DNA of 64,000 nucleotides from Mucilaginibacter sp. PAMB04168. GTDB lineage: Bacteria > Bacteroidota > Bacteroidia > Sphingobacteriales > Sphingobacteriaceae. Below the pieces are notes generated by a model. It saw only the letters and a list, made by a program, of their open reading frames with translations. It searched no databases and had not been told where the DNA came from. Below, in pieces: positions 27,255 through 36,108 of this stretch. The DNA lies in the NCBI RefSeq assembly GCF_039634365.2, contig NZ_CP155079.2, positions 2,728,001 to 2,792,000 on the forward strand, given 5' to 3'. The translations under genes and the position numbers were made by a program. Position 1 is the first letter of the stretch, and every line of letters starts with the position of its first letter.

Positions 27255-28580
27255 TTAATTTAGAAACACCTGATATTGCAACACAACGCTGCTTTTTCGT
27301 TCGGTTTGAACTGCTTTTGCACCTGGGCTCAATGTTTCAAATATAGGTCTGTTTTGATAAGCAAACGTAAGTTTAGAGGTGTGTCCCTTCAATAACCAGC
27401 TCGCTCCTGCCTCCCAATAGTTCATTTTACCAGCTAGCCGGTCATACTTGGCATATTGTAAGCTGGCGTAGGGCAGTACTGTTGTGCTTCCTATCAAGTT
27501 ATTTTTAAACTTGTAACCAACCTGTGCATACAGTAAGCTGCCCGATCCGAATGATGGGTAGCCGTTACCGCTACCATTTATAACAGTCGGCATTGTGCTG
27601 CCATTCGCCGGATTCATGGTCGACTGATTGCGAATGTAACCAGGGCCGTGTTGCAGGTTCATATATGCAGCATAGGCGCTAATAGCGGTGCCGGTTGCCG
27701 TATTTAACGGAGCATCATAGTAGGCATCAACAGCAAAATGACGCATTGGTGATGTTATTGTATCGGTAAGGCTCACACCTTTTCTCCACATAGCATCGGG
27801 CTGGTATTGGAAGCCCGCCCCTACGTTAAACACACGCTTTGTGCCTAAATACGTACCTGTTGCATAGGGCGTTGTATTCGCTTCTTCATCTAAAAACTGC
27901 CATTGAAAATAACCCTGCCATTGCATTTTTGCCGGCATTGCTGAATAAGTAGAATAATCAGTGAGTGCTGCATTATAATTTGAAGATTTTTGAACAGCCA
28001 TCGGACTGCTCATTACTAATCGGTAATCTAACTTACCCAGCTTGCCCTTTGCGTATATGCTTAATTTTCTTAAAAACTGATCGGTAACATCGTTAGTTGT
28101 TTGCTCAAATAAAGGAGCATCCAACCCTAGTATGCTCCCTACGGATGGTGCTGCATAACGTGAAAGGCCGTTCCATGCTGTAAGGCCAGCACCGAGAGAA
28201 AGCCGCTTACGTACAATTTCATACTCGCCTGTAATATCGTGTATAAAGAAGCCCGCTTTACGATCTGAAAGAAAATTGAAATTGTTCATACCTATTTGAG
28301 AATAGATAAACACCCGGTCGGCAATTTGCCCGTATGCCTGCAGCCTGGCCCTTCTAACGCCAATATCGGTATAGCTGCTTTTGGGATAACCATTAATGGT
28401 GGTGCCAGGATTCATGTCTGTGTTACGCACCCAAACCTGCGATATCAGCGTGACTTTGAAATAGTTGCTGCCATCTTCGTTAAGCCAAAGCTTACCGTCT
28501 TGTATTTTTTGCGCCTGTACGTATGTAACCGTTATTAGCGTAAATATGAAGGCTGTAATTTTAGTAAATTTATGTTTCAT
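27255..28580 (-). CDS. Outer-membrane porin-like protein
   Basis: A 441-residue protein with a signal peptide (about residues 1-24, ending VQAQ) and a sequence of alternating hydrophobic and polar residues ending in VVLQYQVFLN, the usual C-terminal beta-signal of an outer-membrane barrel. It resembles the phosphate-selective porin-like proteins of Bacteroidota. I start at the ATG at 28580; the longer reading from 28610 would bury the signal peptide. The gene stands alone. The transported solute is unknown. Confidence 0.72.
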   Translation of the reverse strand: MKHKFTKITAFIFTLITVTYVQAQKIQDGKLWLNEDGSNYFKVTLISQVWVRNTDMNPGTTINGYPKSSYTDIGVRRARLQAYGQIADRVFIYSQIGMNNFNFLSDRKAGFFIHDITGEYEIVRKRLSLGAGLTAWNGLSRYAAPSVGSILGLDAPLFEQTTNDVTDQFLRKLSIYAKGKLGKLDYRLVMSSPMAVQKSSNYNAALTDYSTYSAMPAKMQWQGYFQWQFLDEEANTTPYATGTYLGTKRVFNVGAGFQYQPDAMWRKGVSLTDTITSPMRHFAVDAYYDAPLNTATGTAISAYAAYMNLQHGPGYIRNQSTMNPANGSTMPTVINGSGNGYPSFGSGSLLYAQVGYKFKNNLIGSTTVLPYASLQYAKYDRLAGKMNYWEAGASWLLKGHTSKLTFAYQNRPIFETLSPGAKAVQTERKSSVVLQYQVFLN

Positions 28581-28808
28581 TAATTGGCGGATGTAACAAT
28601 TCGTTGCCAAACTTTGGAAAAAAACTTGACAATAAGCAGCCTTAATTTATGATGAGCTTTTACCGTTAATGATTAGCGGCTGTTTTCCTTATAGTGAGTC
28701 ACTCCTTTTTTGTTTAGATACTGGCTTTGATATGATTGTTAATTAGTCAGTTTGGAGATAGCTGGCATGGTTGTTAAGCATTGTTTATTGTTTTAATTTA
28801 GAAAACAG

Positions 28809-29864
28809 ATGCCTGAGTTTAATCCAAAACAAGTTTTATATACTGCTGATGCGCTTAATGATCGCGGGTTAAGGTTAGCTGAGAAATATTCAGACGCTTT
28901 ACATTTACCCGTTAAACAACACAACAGACTGGTCGAGATTGATGAAATACCACATTATAAGGCTAAGTCGGACTTGTTGGTTTTAGGCAGGCTTAAAACG
29001 CTTGATATAAAATATAGCGGGCGTAGCTCAGATTATATTGCGCCAAGTTTGGCTAATGGCTGCTTTGGCGCCTGCACGTATTGCTATGTTGATCGGCATA
29101 AGAAAGTTAATCCCATAACCATTTTTACCAATGTAGACGAGATACTGGCTAAAGTAGATAAGCATGTGGCTTTATTACCATGGCCGAAGGCGGCCAACCA
29201 GACGGATGATATCTATTACACTTACGATATTGGCTGTAATTCAGATATTGCGGTTGATTATGATATATCACCCGGAATTGCCGAGGTGTTTGAATTTTAC
29301 AAACATCATCCACGTGCTAAAGCAACATTTGCCACCAAATTTGTAAACCCAAACATGTTAGGTTTTGATCCGCAGCGAAAGGTGAGAATAAGGTTTAGCT
29401 TAATGCCTACCGAGGTAAGCAGGCTGGTAGATGTACGTACAGACAGCATTGAAAAGCGCCTGAAAGCCATCAACGACTTTTATGAAGCCGGGTATGAGGT
29501 ACATGTCAACTTTTCTCCTGTAATTGTATATGACCGGCTTCGTGGTGTAGACAGGGATTGGGAAGAGGATTACCGGGAACTTTTCAGGCAATTAAACGCA
29601 GCAGTAACCGAAAAAGTCAAAGAACAGATGCAATGCGAAGTGATTTTTTTAACGCATAACGAGCGTCAGCATCTGGTTAATGTTGATATAAACCCTAAAG
29701 CGGAAGAATTACTTTGGCTGCCCGAGTTACAGGAGCAAAAGCGAAGCAGTTTTGGCGGTGTTAATATCCGCTACCAATACCAACTAAAGGCCAAAATGAT
29801 AGATACTTTTGTAAATATGCTTACTGAAGAAATACCCTGGTGCGGTATCAGATACATATTCTAA
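28809..29864 (+). CDS. Spore photoproduct lyase-like radical SAM protein
   Basis: A 351-residue radical SAM protein of the SPL family. The cluster motif is CFGACTYCYV (CX3CX2C, about residues 90-97), preceded by IAPSLANG. SPL repairs the thymine dimer of UV-irradiated spores in Firmicutes. Bacteroidota homologues lack sporulation and their role is unproved, although DNA repair is the natural guess. The distance to neighbours on both sides suggests a monocistronic gene. Confidence 0.85.
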   Translation: MPEFNPKQVLYTADALNDRGLRLAEKYSDALHLPVKQHNRLVEIDEIPHYKAKSDLLVLGRLKTLDIKYSGRSSDYIAPSLANGCFGACTYCYVDRHKKVNPITIFTNVDEILAKVDKHVALLPWPKAANQTDDIYYTYDIGCNSDIAVDYDISPGIAEVFEFYKHHPRAKATFATKFVNPNMLGFDPQRKVRIRFSLMPTEVSRLVDVRTDSIEKRLKAINDFYEAGYEVHVNFSPVIVYDRLRGVDRDWEEDYRELFRQLNAAVTEKVKEQMQCEVIFLTHNERQHLVNVDINPKAEELLWLPELQEQKRSSFGGVNIRYQYQLKAKMIDTFVNMLTEEIPWCGIRYIF

Positions 29865-29893
29865 TATCCTTAAGTATAAATTTTTGAGTGCAA

Positions 29894-31027
29894 CTAGTTA
29901 TGTGGATGATTAAGCGTTCGCTCTGACTGGTACACAATGTCCTTTATCTTGGTATCCAACTCGTTAATAGTAAGCTCAATCATAGGATAATAACTGTTAA
30001 ACACGTAGTTATCATCCAGCTTTAATACTTCCATTAATCCCATTAAAGATGCAACGGGCTTGCGCAGTTCATGCGATTGAATTGTGGCGATCTTCTGTAA
30101 GGCCTCATTCTGTTTGTCAATCTGCTCTGCGTTTTGCTTACGTATAGTTACATCGGTTGCATTAATGGTTACGCCAATTATCAGGCCGGTATTATCAGTA
30201 ACCGGTTCAAATGTCACTTCCAACCAGCGGGCGTCTTCCTGTTCATACTGTAACAGCCATTCGGAATTTACAACCTTACCCTTCATTGCTGCATGAATGT
30301 TCTCAAACATTTCATCAGTATAATTTTGATTAGTAAGCGTTAAAAAGTGAACACCCTGCCTGATCTCTTTTTGGTAATTGGCTTTGATATATTTGTAGGC
30401 AGCTTTATTGTAAGCAAGCACTTCCATATTACGGCCAATAAGTATGTGAATGTCTTTTTGGCTGTCAAATACCGCCTTTAGTTTAATCTCTGAATCCTCT
30501 ATCCTTTTCTTTTGAAGCTGGGTGCTTTGGTTTTGCTCCATTAAGCTTTGCATACTCCAATTCAGTTCAATTAAATTGGTAACCTGTTTGGATAACACTT
30601 TAATTGTATTAATCTGCAATTCGCTTAACTCAATTGGCTGAACATGCAATACGCACAAGCTACCAACTGCGTGGCCGTCATAGGTCATGAGTGGTACTCC
30701 GGCGTAAAACTTAATGTAGGGCGCGTTACTTACAATAGGCAGATTTGCAAAGCGACTATCCTGGCTGGCATCTTTAACAATCAGCACCTCATCGTGCAAA
30801 ATGGTGTGCTGGCAAAATGATAATTCACGTGCGTTGCAATTGATTTCACCCGTACCAACGCTTGCTTTAAACCATTGCATTTTATCGTCAATAAGGCTTA
30901 TAAGAGCTACGGGTACGTTACAAATACTGGCTAACAGATTTACAATATCATCTAAATCCTTTTTAATACCAGCATCAAGCTTTTTAAAACGGTCAACTGC
31001 GTTTAGCCGTTCAAATTCATCAATCAT
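29894..31027 (-). CDS. GAF-PAS sensor protein ending in a dimerisation-like histidine segment
   Basis: A 377-residue cytoplasmic protein. A GAF domain covers about residues 25-165 (with NVPVALISLIDDKMQWFKA and SFCQHTIL), a short coiled coil follows, then a PAS domain covers about 185-305. The C-terminus has a histidine-kinase-like helix with SHELRKPVASLMGL, which resembles the H-box, but the ATPase domain is missing and the gene ends about 45 residues later. No response regulator is adjacent. It may act as a signalling scaffold or be phosphorylated by another kinase; this is inference. Confidence 0.82.
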   Translation of the reverse strand: MIDEFERLNAVDRFKKLDAGIKKDLDDIVNLLASICNVPVALISLIDDKMQWFKASVGTGEINCNARELSFCQHTILHDEVLIVKDASQDSRFANLPIVSNAPYIKFYAGVPLMTYDGHAVGSLCVLHVQPIELSELQINTIKVLSKQVTNLIELNWSMQSLMEQNQSTQLQKKRIEDSEIKLKAVFDSQKDIHILIGRNMEVLAYNKAAYKYIKANYQKEIRQGVHFLTLTNQNYTDEMFENIHAAMKGKVVNSEWLLQYEQEDARWLEVTFEPVTDNTGLIIGVTINATDVTIRKQNAEQIDKQNEALQKIATIQSHELRKPVASLMGLMEVLKLDDNYVFNSYYPMIELTINELDTKIKDIVYQSERTLNHPHN

Positions 31028-31144
31028 ATCCTTTAGGTGGCTATAACCAGCATTTAATTTTTTAAAAATAAAATTATTTTTTTAATATTTAATATGATAG
31101 CCACTTTTTTAGTTCACACCCTACAACGCTCAGATGTAAAATAA

Positions 31145-31762
31145 TTACTGTTTAAGTTTCTGTTGAAAAACTTTCTCAAGCTTATCTACTTTTGGTTGAA
31201 TCACCATGCGGCAATATGGTTTGCTGCCATTTAAATTGAAATAATTTTGGTGATAATTTTCAGCAACAAAAAAATTGCTGAAACGGGTAATCTCGGTAAC
31301 TATTGGGTGTGGGTATACCTTTTGCTTGTTCAGTTCAGCTTTGTAAGTCTCAGCCAATTGTTTTTGCGCTGCATTATGATAAAAAATAGCCGAACGATAT
31401 TGTGTGCCCTCATCAGCTCCCTGCCTGTTCAGCGTAGTAGGATCGTGCATTTTCCAGAATATTTCAAGAAGGTCTTTGTAAGAAATAATCTCAGGTTTAA
31501 ACGTAACCTGCACAACTTCGGCATGCCCGGTTGTACCTGTGCAAACATCCTCATACGTTGGGTTTTTAACAGTGCCGCCCGAATACCCCGACTCTACTTT
31601 TGTAACGCCTTTTAAGCGCTGAAATATAGCTTCTGAGCACCAAAAACAACCCATGCCAAATGTTGCTTTTTCTGTTGCTACATCCTTCTTATCCTGCGCA
31701 AAAGCAGCAGGAATAGTAAGCAGACTTACTATAAAAAAAATTACAGATTTAATTTTAATCAT
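31145..31762 (-). CDS. msrA: Peptide methionine sulfoxide reductase MsrA, exported
   Basis: MsrA reduces methionine S-sulfoxide in proteins. The catalytic cysteine lies in FGMGCFWCSEAIF (about residue 39), followed by GYSGG and GHAEVVQV, the family signature. The 205-residue form carries an N-terminal signal peptide (residues 1-22, ending AFAQ), so it probably repairs periplasmic proteins. The C-terminal region lacks the usual resolving-cysteine tail seen in E. coli, apart from Cys in KPYCRMV. Confidence 0.95.
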   Translation of the reverse strand: MIKIKSVIFFIVSLLTIPAAFAQDKKDVATEKATFGMGCFWCSEAIFQRLKGVTKVESGYSGGTVKNPTYEDVCTGTTGHAEVVQVTFKPEIISYKDLLEIFWKMHDPTTLNRQGADEGTQYRSAIFYHNAAQKQLAETYKAELNKQKVYPHPIVTEITRFSNFFVAENYHQNYFNLNGSKPYCRMVIQPKVDKLEKVFQQKLKQ

Positions 31763-31837
31763 ACCACAAGTACGCAGATTTATATAAGATAGTTCTCAAG
31801 GCCTGTGTTATGACTTTTGTTTGATAATAGCTACTAC

Positions 31838-32089
31838 TTAAATGTTGTAAGACCGCTCGCCTATTTCTTTACCCAGGTGTTGTATTTGTTCTGCATCAAG
31901 CAATAAACCTGCGTGTGCATGCGGCTCATATATCCAAATGTTATGCTCATTTTTAAAAATGCATCCGCAAAGCTGGTCACAATAAAAAAGATCAAAGACG
32001 TTAGCACTATCGGCATCATCGCGTGACTGGACAATGACAGCAATGGGATGATCTTTTTTCGGTATATCTATTTCAAATGTATTTGCCAT
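31838..32089 (-). CDS. Small hypothetical protein
   Basis: An 83-residue acidic protein with no signal peptide. It reads as a compact alpha-beta domain (IAVIVQSRDD, FDLFYCDQLCGCIF, IWIYEPHAH). Two cysteines in CDQLCGC and several histidines are present, which could bind a metal, but no established family is recognised. It is a single gene between msrA and the MOSC gene on the same strand. Codon use looks normal for the region. Confidence 0.6.
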   Translation of the reverse strand: MANTFEIDIPKKDHPIAVIVQSRDDADSANVFDLFYCDQLCGCIFKNEHNIWIYEPHAHAGLLLDAEQIQHLGKEIGERSYNI

Positions 32090-32179
32090 GTGTGTAATAA
32101 CCGTTTTAATTTAAGTTGGTTTACAATACTACGTCATTTTAACAACTTACTGTATACTTACACCGGTGCTAATAACTGA

Positions 32180-32998
32180 TCAAAACTGCAACTCTTCACC
32201 TAACTGTTTCACCGTCAGCTCATCTCCTATTTTGATTTCGCCTCCGCCGTTGTGAATAATATTTTGACCAAAATATATCTTATTACCGGCTTTACGATAT
32301 TTTGATAATGTTTTGAGCGGCTCGGTACTCGTAACAGCCGTTTGCGGGTCAACACCTATCATAACACAACGGGCGCATGGCTTAACACCATAAAATTTTA
32401 TTCCCGCTACCTCAAAATGCCGCAGCCTGTCTTCTATGTAAGGGGCCGTTCCTTGTATGACGATATTGGGCCTGAATCGGTTGATGTTGATTGCAATGTC
32501 AAGCCGGCTATTCAAATCACTCAAAGAAGCTTCACTTACTAAAAGCATAGGATAACCGTCTGCAAAAGAAGTAATATGACCGGAGCTGGCGTAGCGCGGG
32601 TCAACCGGCCTGATGCTATCATCTGTCATATATAATAAACGGCATGATATTCCTAACATTTGGCTAAACCACTCATTGGCCGCTGTACTTACCAAAGTGC
32701 CTGTGCAGGGCGAGTCCCATACATCAACGCAAACTCTAACGTCAGTTTGAGGTAAATAAGGTACCAATAAGTTTTTGCCGGTTGGTGTGTACGTAATTAA
32801 CAGGCCCTGCTCATGCAACTGCTGTTCAAACAGCGCCATTTGCGGAAGATACCGTTGTGATAAAAATTCATTGTTGTCATTTATCAAAATCCAGCGGCGA
32901 TCGTGCTCCAACCCTCTTGATGTAAGCGAGGCCCTTTGTAAAGCAATGCCGCCTAATGATTTAATTGGATAGATGTACAACTGACTGATACTGGCCAT
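32180..32998 (-). CDS. MOSC domain protein (YcbX/mARC-like)
   Basis: A 272-residue molybdenum-cofactor enzyme. It has the N-terminal MOSC beta-barrel (about residues 1-120, with IYPIKSLGGI) and the C-terminal MOSC domain, where the molybdenum-ligating cysteine lies in PCARCVMIGVDPQT (about residue 212). Relatives reduce N-hydroxylated compounds such as base analogues. The C-terminal 2Fe-2S domain of YcbX is absent. It lies upstream of the tRNA-Arg gene, on the opposite strand. Confidence 0.88.
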   Translation of the reverse strand: MASISQLYIYPIKSLGGIALQRASLTSRGLEHDRRWILINDNNEFLSQRYLPQMALFEQQLHEQGLLITYTPTGKNLLVPYLPQTDVRVCVDVWDSPCTGTLVSTAANEWFSQMLGISCRLLYMTDDSIRPVDPRYASSGHITSFADGYPMLLVSEASLSDLNSRLDIAININRFRPNIVIQGTAPYIEDRLRHFEVAGIKFYGVKPCARCVMIGVDPQTAVTSTEPLKTLSKYRKAGNKIYFGQNIIHNGGGEIKIGDELTVKQLGEELQF

Positions 32999-33066
32999 AA
33001 TGACTTTGTAAGTAGCACCAAAGATAAAGACTTTGATAGCTATAATGAATATTTTGAAAGCTTAAG

Positions 33067-33098
33067 TTTGCCGTTATCAACCTAAACTTGCATATTTG
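33067..33098 (+). promoter_or_regulatory. Putative promoter for tRNA-Arg
   Basis: TTTG at 33067-33070 is followed after 20 bases by CATATTTG at 33091-33098, a 7/8 match to TAnnTTTG. Transcription would begin about 15 bases before the tRNA. Confidence 0.5.
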
Positions 33099-33118
33099 CA
33101 CCGCAAAACAGATTGCAA

Positions 33119-33192
33119 GGTTCCATAGCTCAGCTGGATAGAGCAACTGCCTTCTAAGCAGTAGGTCTCAGGTTCGAATCCTGATGGAATCA
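33119..33192 (+). tRNA. tRNA-Arg (anticodon TCT)
   Basis: All arms fold: acceptor GGTTCCA with TGGAATC, D arm GCTC/GAGC, anticodon stem ACTGC/GCAGT around loop CTTCTAA, and T arm TCAGG-TTCGAAT-CCTGA. The anticodon TCT reads AGA. CCA is not encoded. The 3' half from 33148 is the attachment site of the mobile element and is repeated at 44810-44855. The gene remains complete because the element restores its 3' end. Confidence 0.95.
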
Positions 33193-33193
33193 C
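33148..33193 (+). repeat. Left attachment site (attL), 46-bp direct repeat
   Basis: Identical to 44810-44855. It covers the tRNA-Arg anticodon arm through the 3' end plus one base. The flanking bases differ on both sides, so these are the exact repeat limits. Confidence 0.92.
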
Positions 33194-33203
33194 TTTGATT
33201 ATT

Positions 33204-33240
33204 AAGGGATTACAAGTAAAATGTAATCCCTTTTTTATTT
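33204..33240 (+). terminator. Element-borne terminator behind tRNA-Arg
   Basis: AAGGGATTAC at 33204-33213 pairs with GTAATCCCTT at 33223-33232, followed by T-rich sequence. It lies inside the element and would end the tRNA transcript in the integrated state. Confidence 0.75.
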
Positions 33241-33241
33241 C

Positions 33242-33262
33242 GGTTTACATATTGGTTTACAT
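33242..33262 (+). repeat. Left arm-type repeats
   Basis: Two copies of GGTTTACAT at 33242 and 33254, a 12-base period. The same sequence and spacing recur near the right end, as expected for integrase arm-binding sites. Confidence 0.6.
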
Positions 33263-33452
33263 CATTGCTTATTTAACCTAGTTATCATTATTAGTTGTCA
33301 ATGACCTTTTAATAAACCTCGTTAGCTTAGAATGAAAATTTTGTGCATAGCTAATACCTGAAGAATATATACCGTTTATTGCATGGTTTATATCCGTCCT
33401 TTTATTTACTATTGTCAAGGTATTACGACATCACTATAATGACCTCAATCAC

Positions 33453-35501
33453 ATGCGAAGCGAGATGAATAATATTTTTCTTCCTGAATTGTTATCTGTT
33501 AACATAAAGAACTTTTCCCTATATCCTAATGGCCTGAATTTTAATCACGAGTTCGTAAAAGGCGTAAATTTGATAGTTGGGGGAAATGGTATGGGTAAAA
33601 CGACTCTTGTTAATATAATCAAGCATTCAATCATTGGTAATTATGACGAAGGCTTTGATTTGACCAGAACTTATAAAGGAAGGAAGATAGAAAAACGCAC
33701 CAATTATCCTTGGAACTATTTTAGTAAAAGAAAGGATACCAAAATTCAACTTAATTCAAAGGCTTCTGTTACATCTGTTTTTAAAATTAATACTACCCAA
33801 TTCCAAGTGGAGAGAGACTTGGAGGATATTGCTTTACTTAGCGTTTTTATAGATGGTGTGGAGTTAAAAGGAGAATTTTTGAATCAATTTACCTACGATA
33901 ACTTATGTTATGAATTTTCTCGCATGGCTGAGGGGGTAATGAAGGAAGAGGTTCGTATAAGGATAAGTAACACTTTACAAAATAAGTTTGAAAAACGAAT
34001 TGAAAAGGTTAGTAATATTCCCTTCGATGATTTAATTTTTTTCATTAACAAGATTTTATTCTTTGGCGAAGATCATAAGACAATATTGTGGAATAGCGAA
34101 ACATATGATGATGTTCAAACTGAGCTGTTTAATAAATATTTTAATCCTCGCGAACTAAACAATTATCGTCAAGAAGCTAACAGGCAAGCCAAATATTTTG
34201 ACACTCAGGCTCGGCACCGTTCAGAAGACATTCGTGTAATTAAATCAGTTTTAGAAAAAGCTACCAGAAATGAGGTATCTAAGCCAGTGGATGACGTTAA
34301 TGAGCAAATTAGTACCTTGAAATCCGCAATTGATACGATCAACTACAAAATTGAAAGTATTCAAGGACAACGAAATGAATGTGATAACGAACTAAGGATA
34401 ATAAGTAACCAAGTAAATAAACTGAGTCAAGAAGCTACAGATTATGAAAGGGAGCAAAAGAAGATTGAAAAGGAACTAATTCAAAGTAATTGGATAAAAT
34501 TAAATCCTAACTATAACTTGTTTTTACAAAGTATCCAGTCTAATGAAATATGCCCTATGTGTAGTCAAGAACTCTCGCAATCATTTATAGATTCGCGAGT
34601 AGCCCATTCTCACAATTGCATACTTTGTAATCAAGACATCGTTATAAATAAAACCGAAGTCCTTACAAATGAACAGGTGGATAGTAAAAATAAATTAAAA
34701 ACCGTTTATTCTACTATAAATGAATTGCAACGGCAAATATACGGTCTAGAGAGTAAGCTATTAGATTTAGATCGAGAGTTTAAGACGCTAAGTATAGAAA
34801 AAAGGAAATTTGCGTCACAACTAAGAGTTGTTGAATTTGAAGATATAAAAGATAAAGAAAAAAAGCCAGAGAGTAATTTGCAGGCTTTTTACGATGAGAT
34901 AGAACAGCTGGAATTGTTAAAGGACGACTTTCAAGAAAAAAGCAGAGTACAAAAAGAAATTGCTAGCGAAATCTCGGTGAGAATTGAAGAACATATAGTT
35001 AAGAATGCTAGGACTTTCTCATCGCTTTTTTCAGGATACGCAGAAAAGTTTTTAGGAGTTCAGTGTTCTTTAACATTTGAAGAGTTAAATGGGCAAAAAC
35101 GATTTTATCCAGTTATTGATGGTAAAATCAGAGAGGAGCAAGAGGAGCTTTCTGAATCACAGAGGTTTTTTGTGGATCATGCCTTTCGTATGAGTATTTT
35201 ATCGTTCTTTTATAACAAGCCATCCATATATATTATAGAAACTCCAGACAGTAGCCTTGATATATCCTATGAGCGAAATGCAGCGGATGTGTTCAAAAAG
35301 TTTATTAGCAATTACCCGTATTGTTTGATTTTAACTACTAACTTAAACAACAGTGAGTTTCTAAATTATCTCGTTAGTACACACGATTCTATATCGGTTA
35401 TTGATTTGTTCAAAATCGCTAAAAAGTCACCGATACAAGGGGATAATGATGCCTTAAATATTATTTATAAAAAATTAATTGCAAGTATTGATGAGAAGTA
35501 A
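33453..35501 (+). CDS. SMC/Rad50-like ABC ATPase of a putative ABC-three-component (Lamassu-like) system
   Basis: A 682-residue ATPase with split ABC head halves separated by coiled coil. Walker A is GGNGMGKTT (about residues 43-51). Coiled-coil-like segments cover about 235-345 and 405-515. Between them lie two CxxC pairs, CPMC (367-370) and CILC (389-392), a zinc-binding insertion at the hook position. The signature-like LSESQ is at about 567, and the Walker B/D-loop region is IYIIETPDSSLD (about 592-603), an unusual version with ET where DE is normal. In Lamassu and other ABC-3C systems this protein senses the invading DNA and controls a nuclease. The next gene overlaps by 11 bases. An alternative start is ATG 33465. 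Confidence 0.8.
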   Translation: MRSEMNNIFLPELLSVNIKNFSLYPNGLNFNHEFVKGVNLIVGGNGMGKTTLVNIIKHSIIGNYDEGFDLTRTYKGRKIEKRTNYPWNYFSKRKDTKIQLNSKASVTSVFKINTTQFQVERDLEDIALLSVFIDGVELKGEFLNQFTYDNLCYEFSRMAEGVMKEEVRIRISNTLQNKFEKRIEKVSNIPFDDLIFFINKILFFGEDHKTILWNSETYDDVQTELFNKYFNPRELNNYRQEANRQAKYFDTQARHRSEDIRVIKSVLEKATRNEVSKPVDDVNEQISTLKSAIDTINYKIESIQGQRNECDNELRIISNQVNKLSQEATDYEREQKKIEKELIQSNWIKLNPNYNLFLQSIQSNEICPMCSQELSQSFIDSRVAHSHNCILCNQDIVINKTEVLTNEQVDSKNKLKTVYSTINELQRQIYGLESKLLDLDREFKTLSIEKRKFASQLRVVEFEDIKDKEKKPESNLQAFYDEIEQLELLKDDFQEKSRVQKEIASEISVRIEEHIVKNARTFSSLFSGYAEKFLGVQCSLTFEELNGQKRFYPVIDGKIREEQEELSESQRFFVDHAFRMSILSFFYNKPSIYIIETPDSSLDISYERNAADVFKKFISNYPYCLILTTNLNNSEFLNYLVSTHDSISVIDLFKIAKKSPIQGDNDALNIIYKKLIASIDEK

Positions 35502-36105
35502 AACTCTTGAAATTTACGAGATAAACTCAGATATAATTGGACTGATGGTTGCCATCAACGAGATAGGTTGGCCCGAGATCCGCGAACAGTCTGTTCATAG
35601 AATACTTTATCTATCTAGTGTACTTTACGCGTTTATATACTCCAAGAACGATGGTAACTTTAATAATTACCATTTTTCGATAACAGATTCTGGACCTTTT
35701 TCCAGCGTTATAAATAAATCTTTACTTGACTTACGAGTTCGCGAACTTTTATTAGAGGATGAACACGGAAATTTTAAAATTAACACAATTAGATTGAAAG
35801 AGGAAAGTCTTCCTCAGTCAGACAAGTTAGAATGGTTCCGTATTGTTATCTACATCTTAGGTAAATATGGAGAAAGTAAGGTTTTCGGATTTGTAATTCA
35901 AGATCCGCAATACAAGGAGTTTTTTCAAAGAAACTCACAAAAAGAAATTGATATTTCTGATCAAAATAGGACAACTAAAACTCTTAATAAATTCAAAAAA
36001 ACATTCGAAGAGAGTATAGAAAATGTTAGCCAAATCAATCAGAAAGAATATCTCGAATTATATTTTGAATACATTTTTAGCAAGATCATAAGAAAAGAGT
36101 CATAA
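35491..36105 (+). CDS. Putative ABC-three-component middle component
   Basis: A 204-residue protein of mixed helix and short strands with no catalytic motif. Segments such as HRILYLSSVLYAFIYSKNDG and ISDSGPFSS-like ITDSGPFSSVI suggest the winged-helix-like fold of ABC-3C middle components (LmuC type). The middle position between ATPase and nuclease also fits. I use the ATG at 35491; a TTG lies 12 bases upstream. The gene overlaps the ATPase gene and is separated from the nuclease gene by three bases, so all three are translated from one message. The assignment rests mainly on context. Confidence 0.6.
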   Translation: MRSKTLEIYEINSDIIGLMVAINEIGWPEIREQSVHRILYLSSVLYAFIYSKNDGNFNNYHFSITDSGPFSSVINKSLLDLRVRELLLEDEHGNFKINTIRLKEESLPQSDKLEWFRIVIYILGKYGESKVFGFVIQDPQYKEFFQRNSQKEIDISDQNRTTKTLNKFKKTFEESIENVSQINQKEYLELYFEYIFSKIIRKES

Positions 36106-36108
36106 GGT

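Noticed and set aside
31247..31615. A 122-residue protein opposite msrA
   Set aside because: It is antisense to the catalytic part of MsrA and has no recognisable domain.
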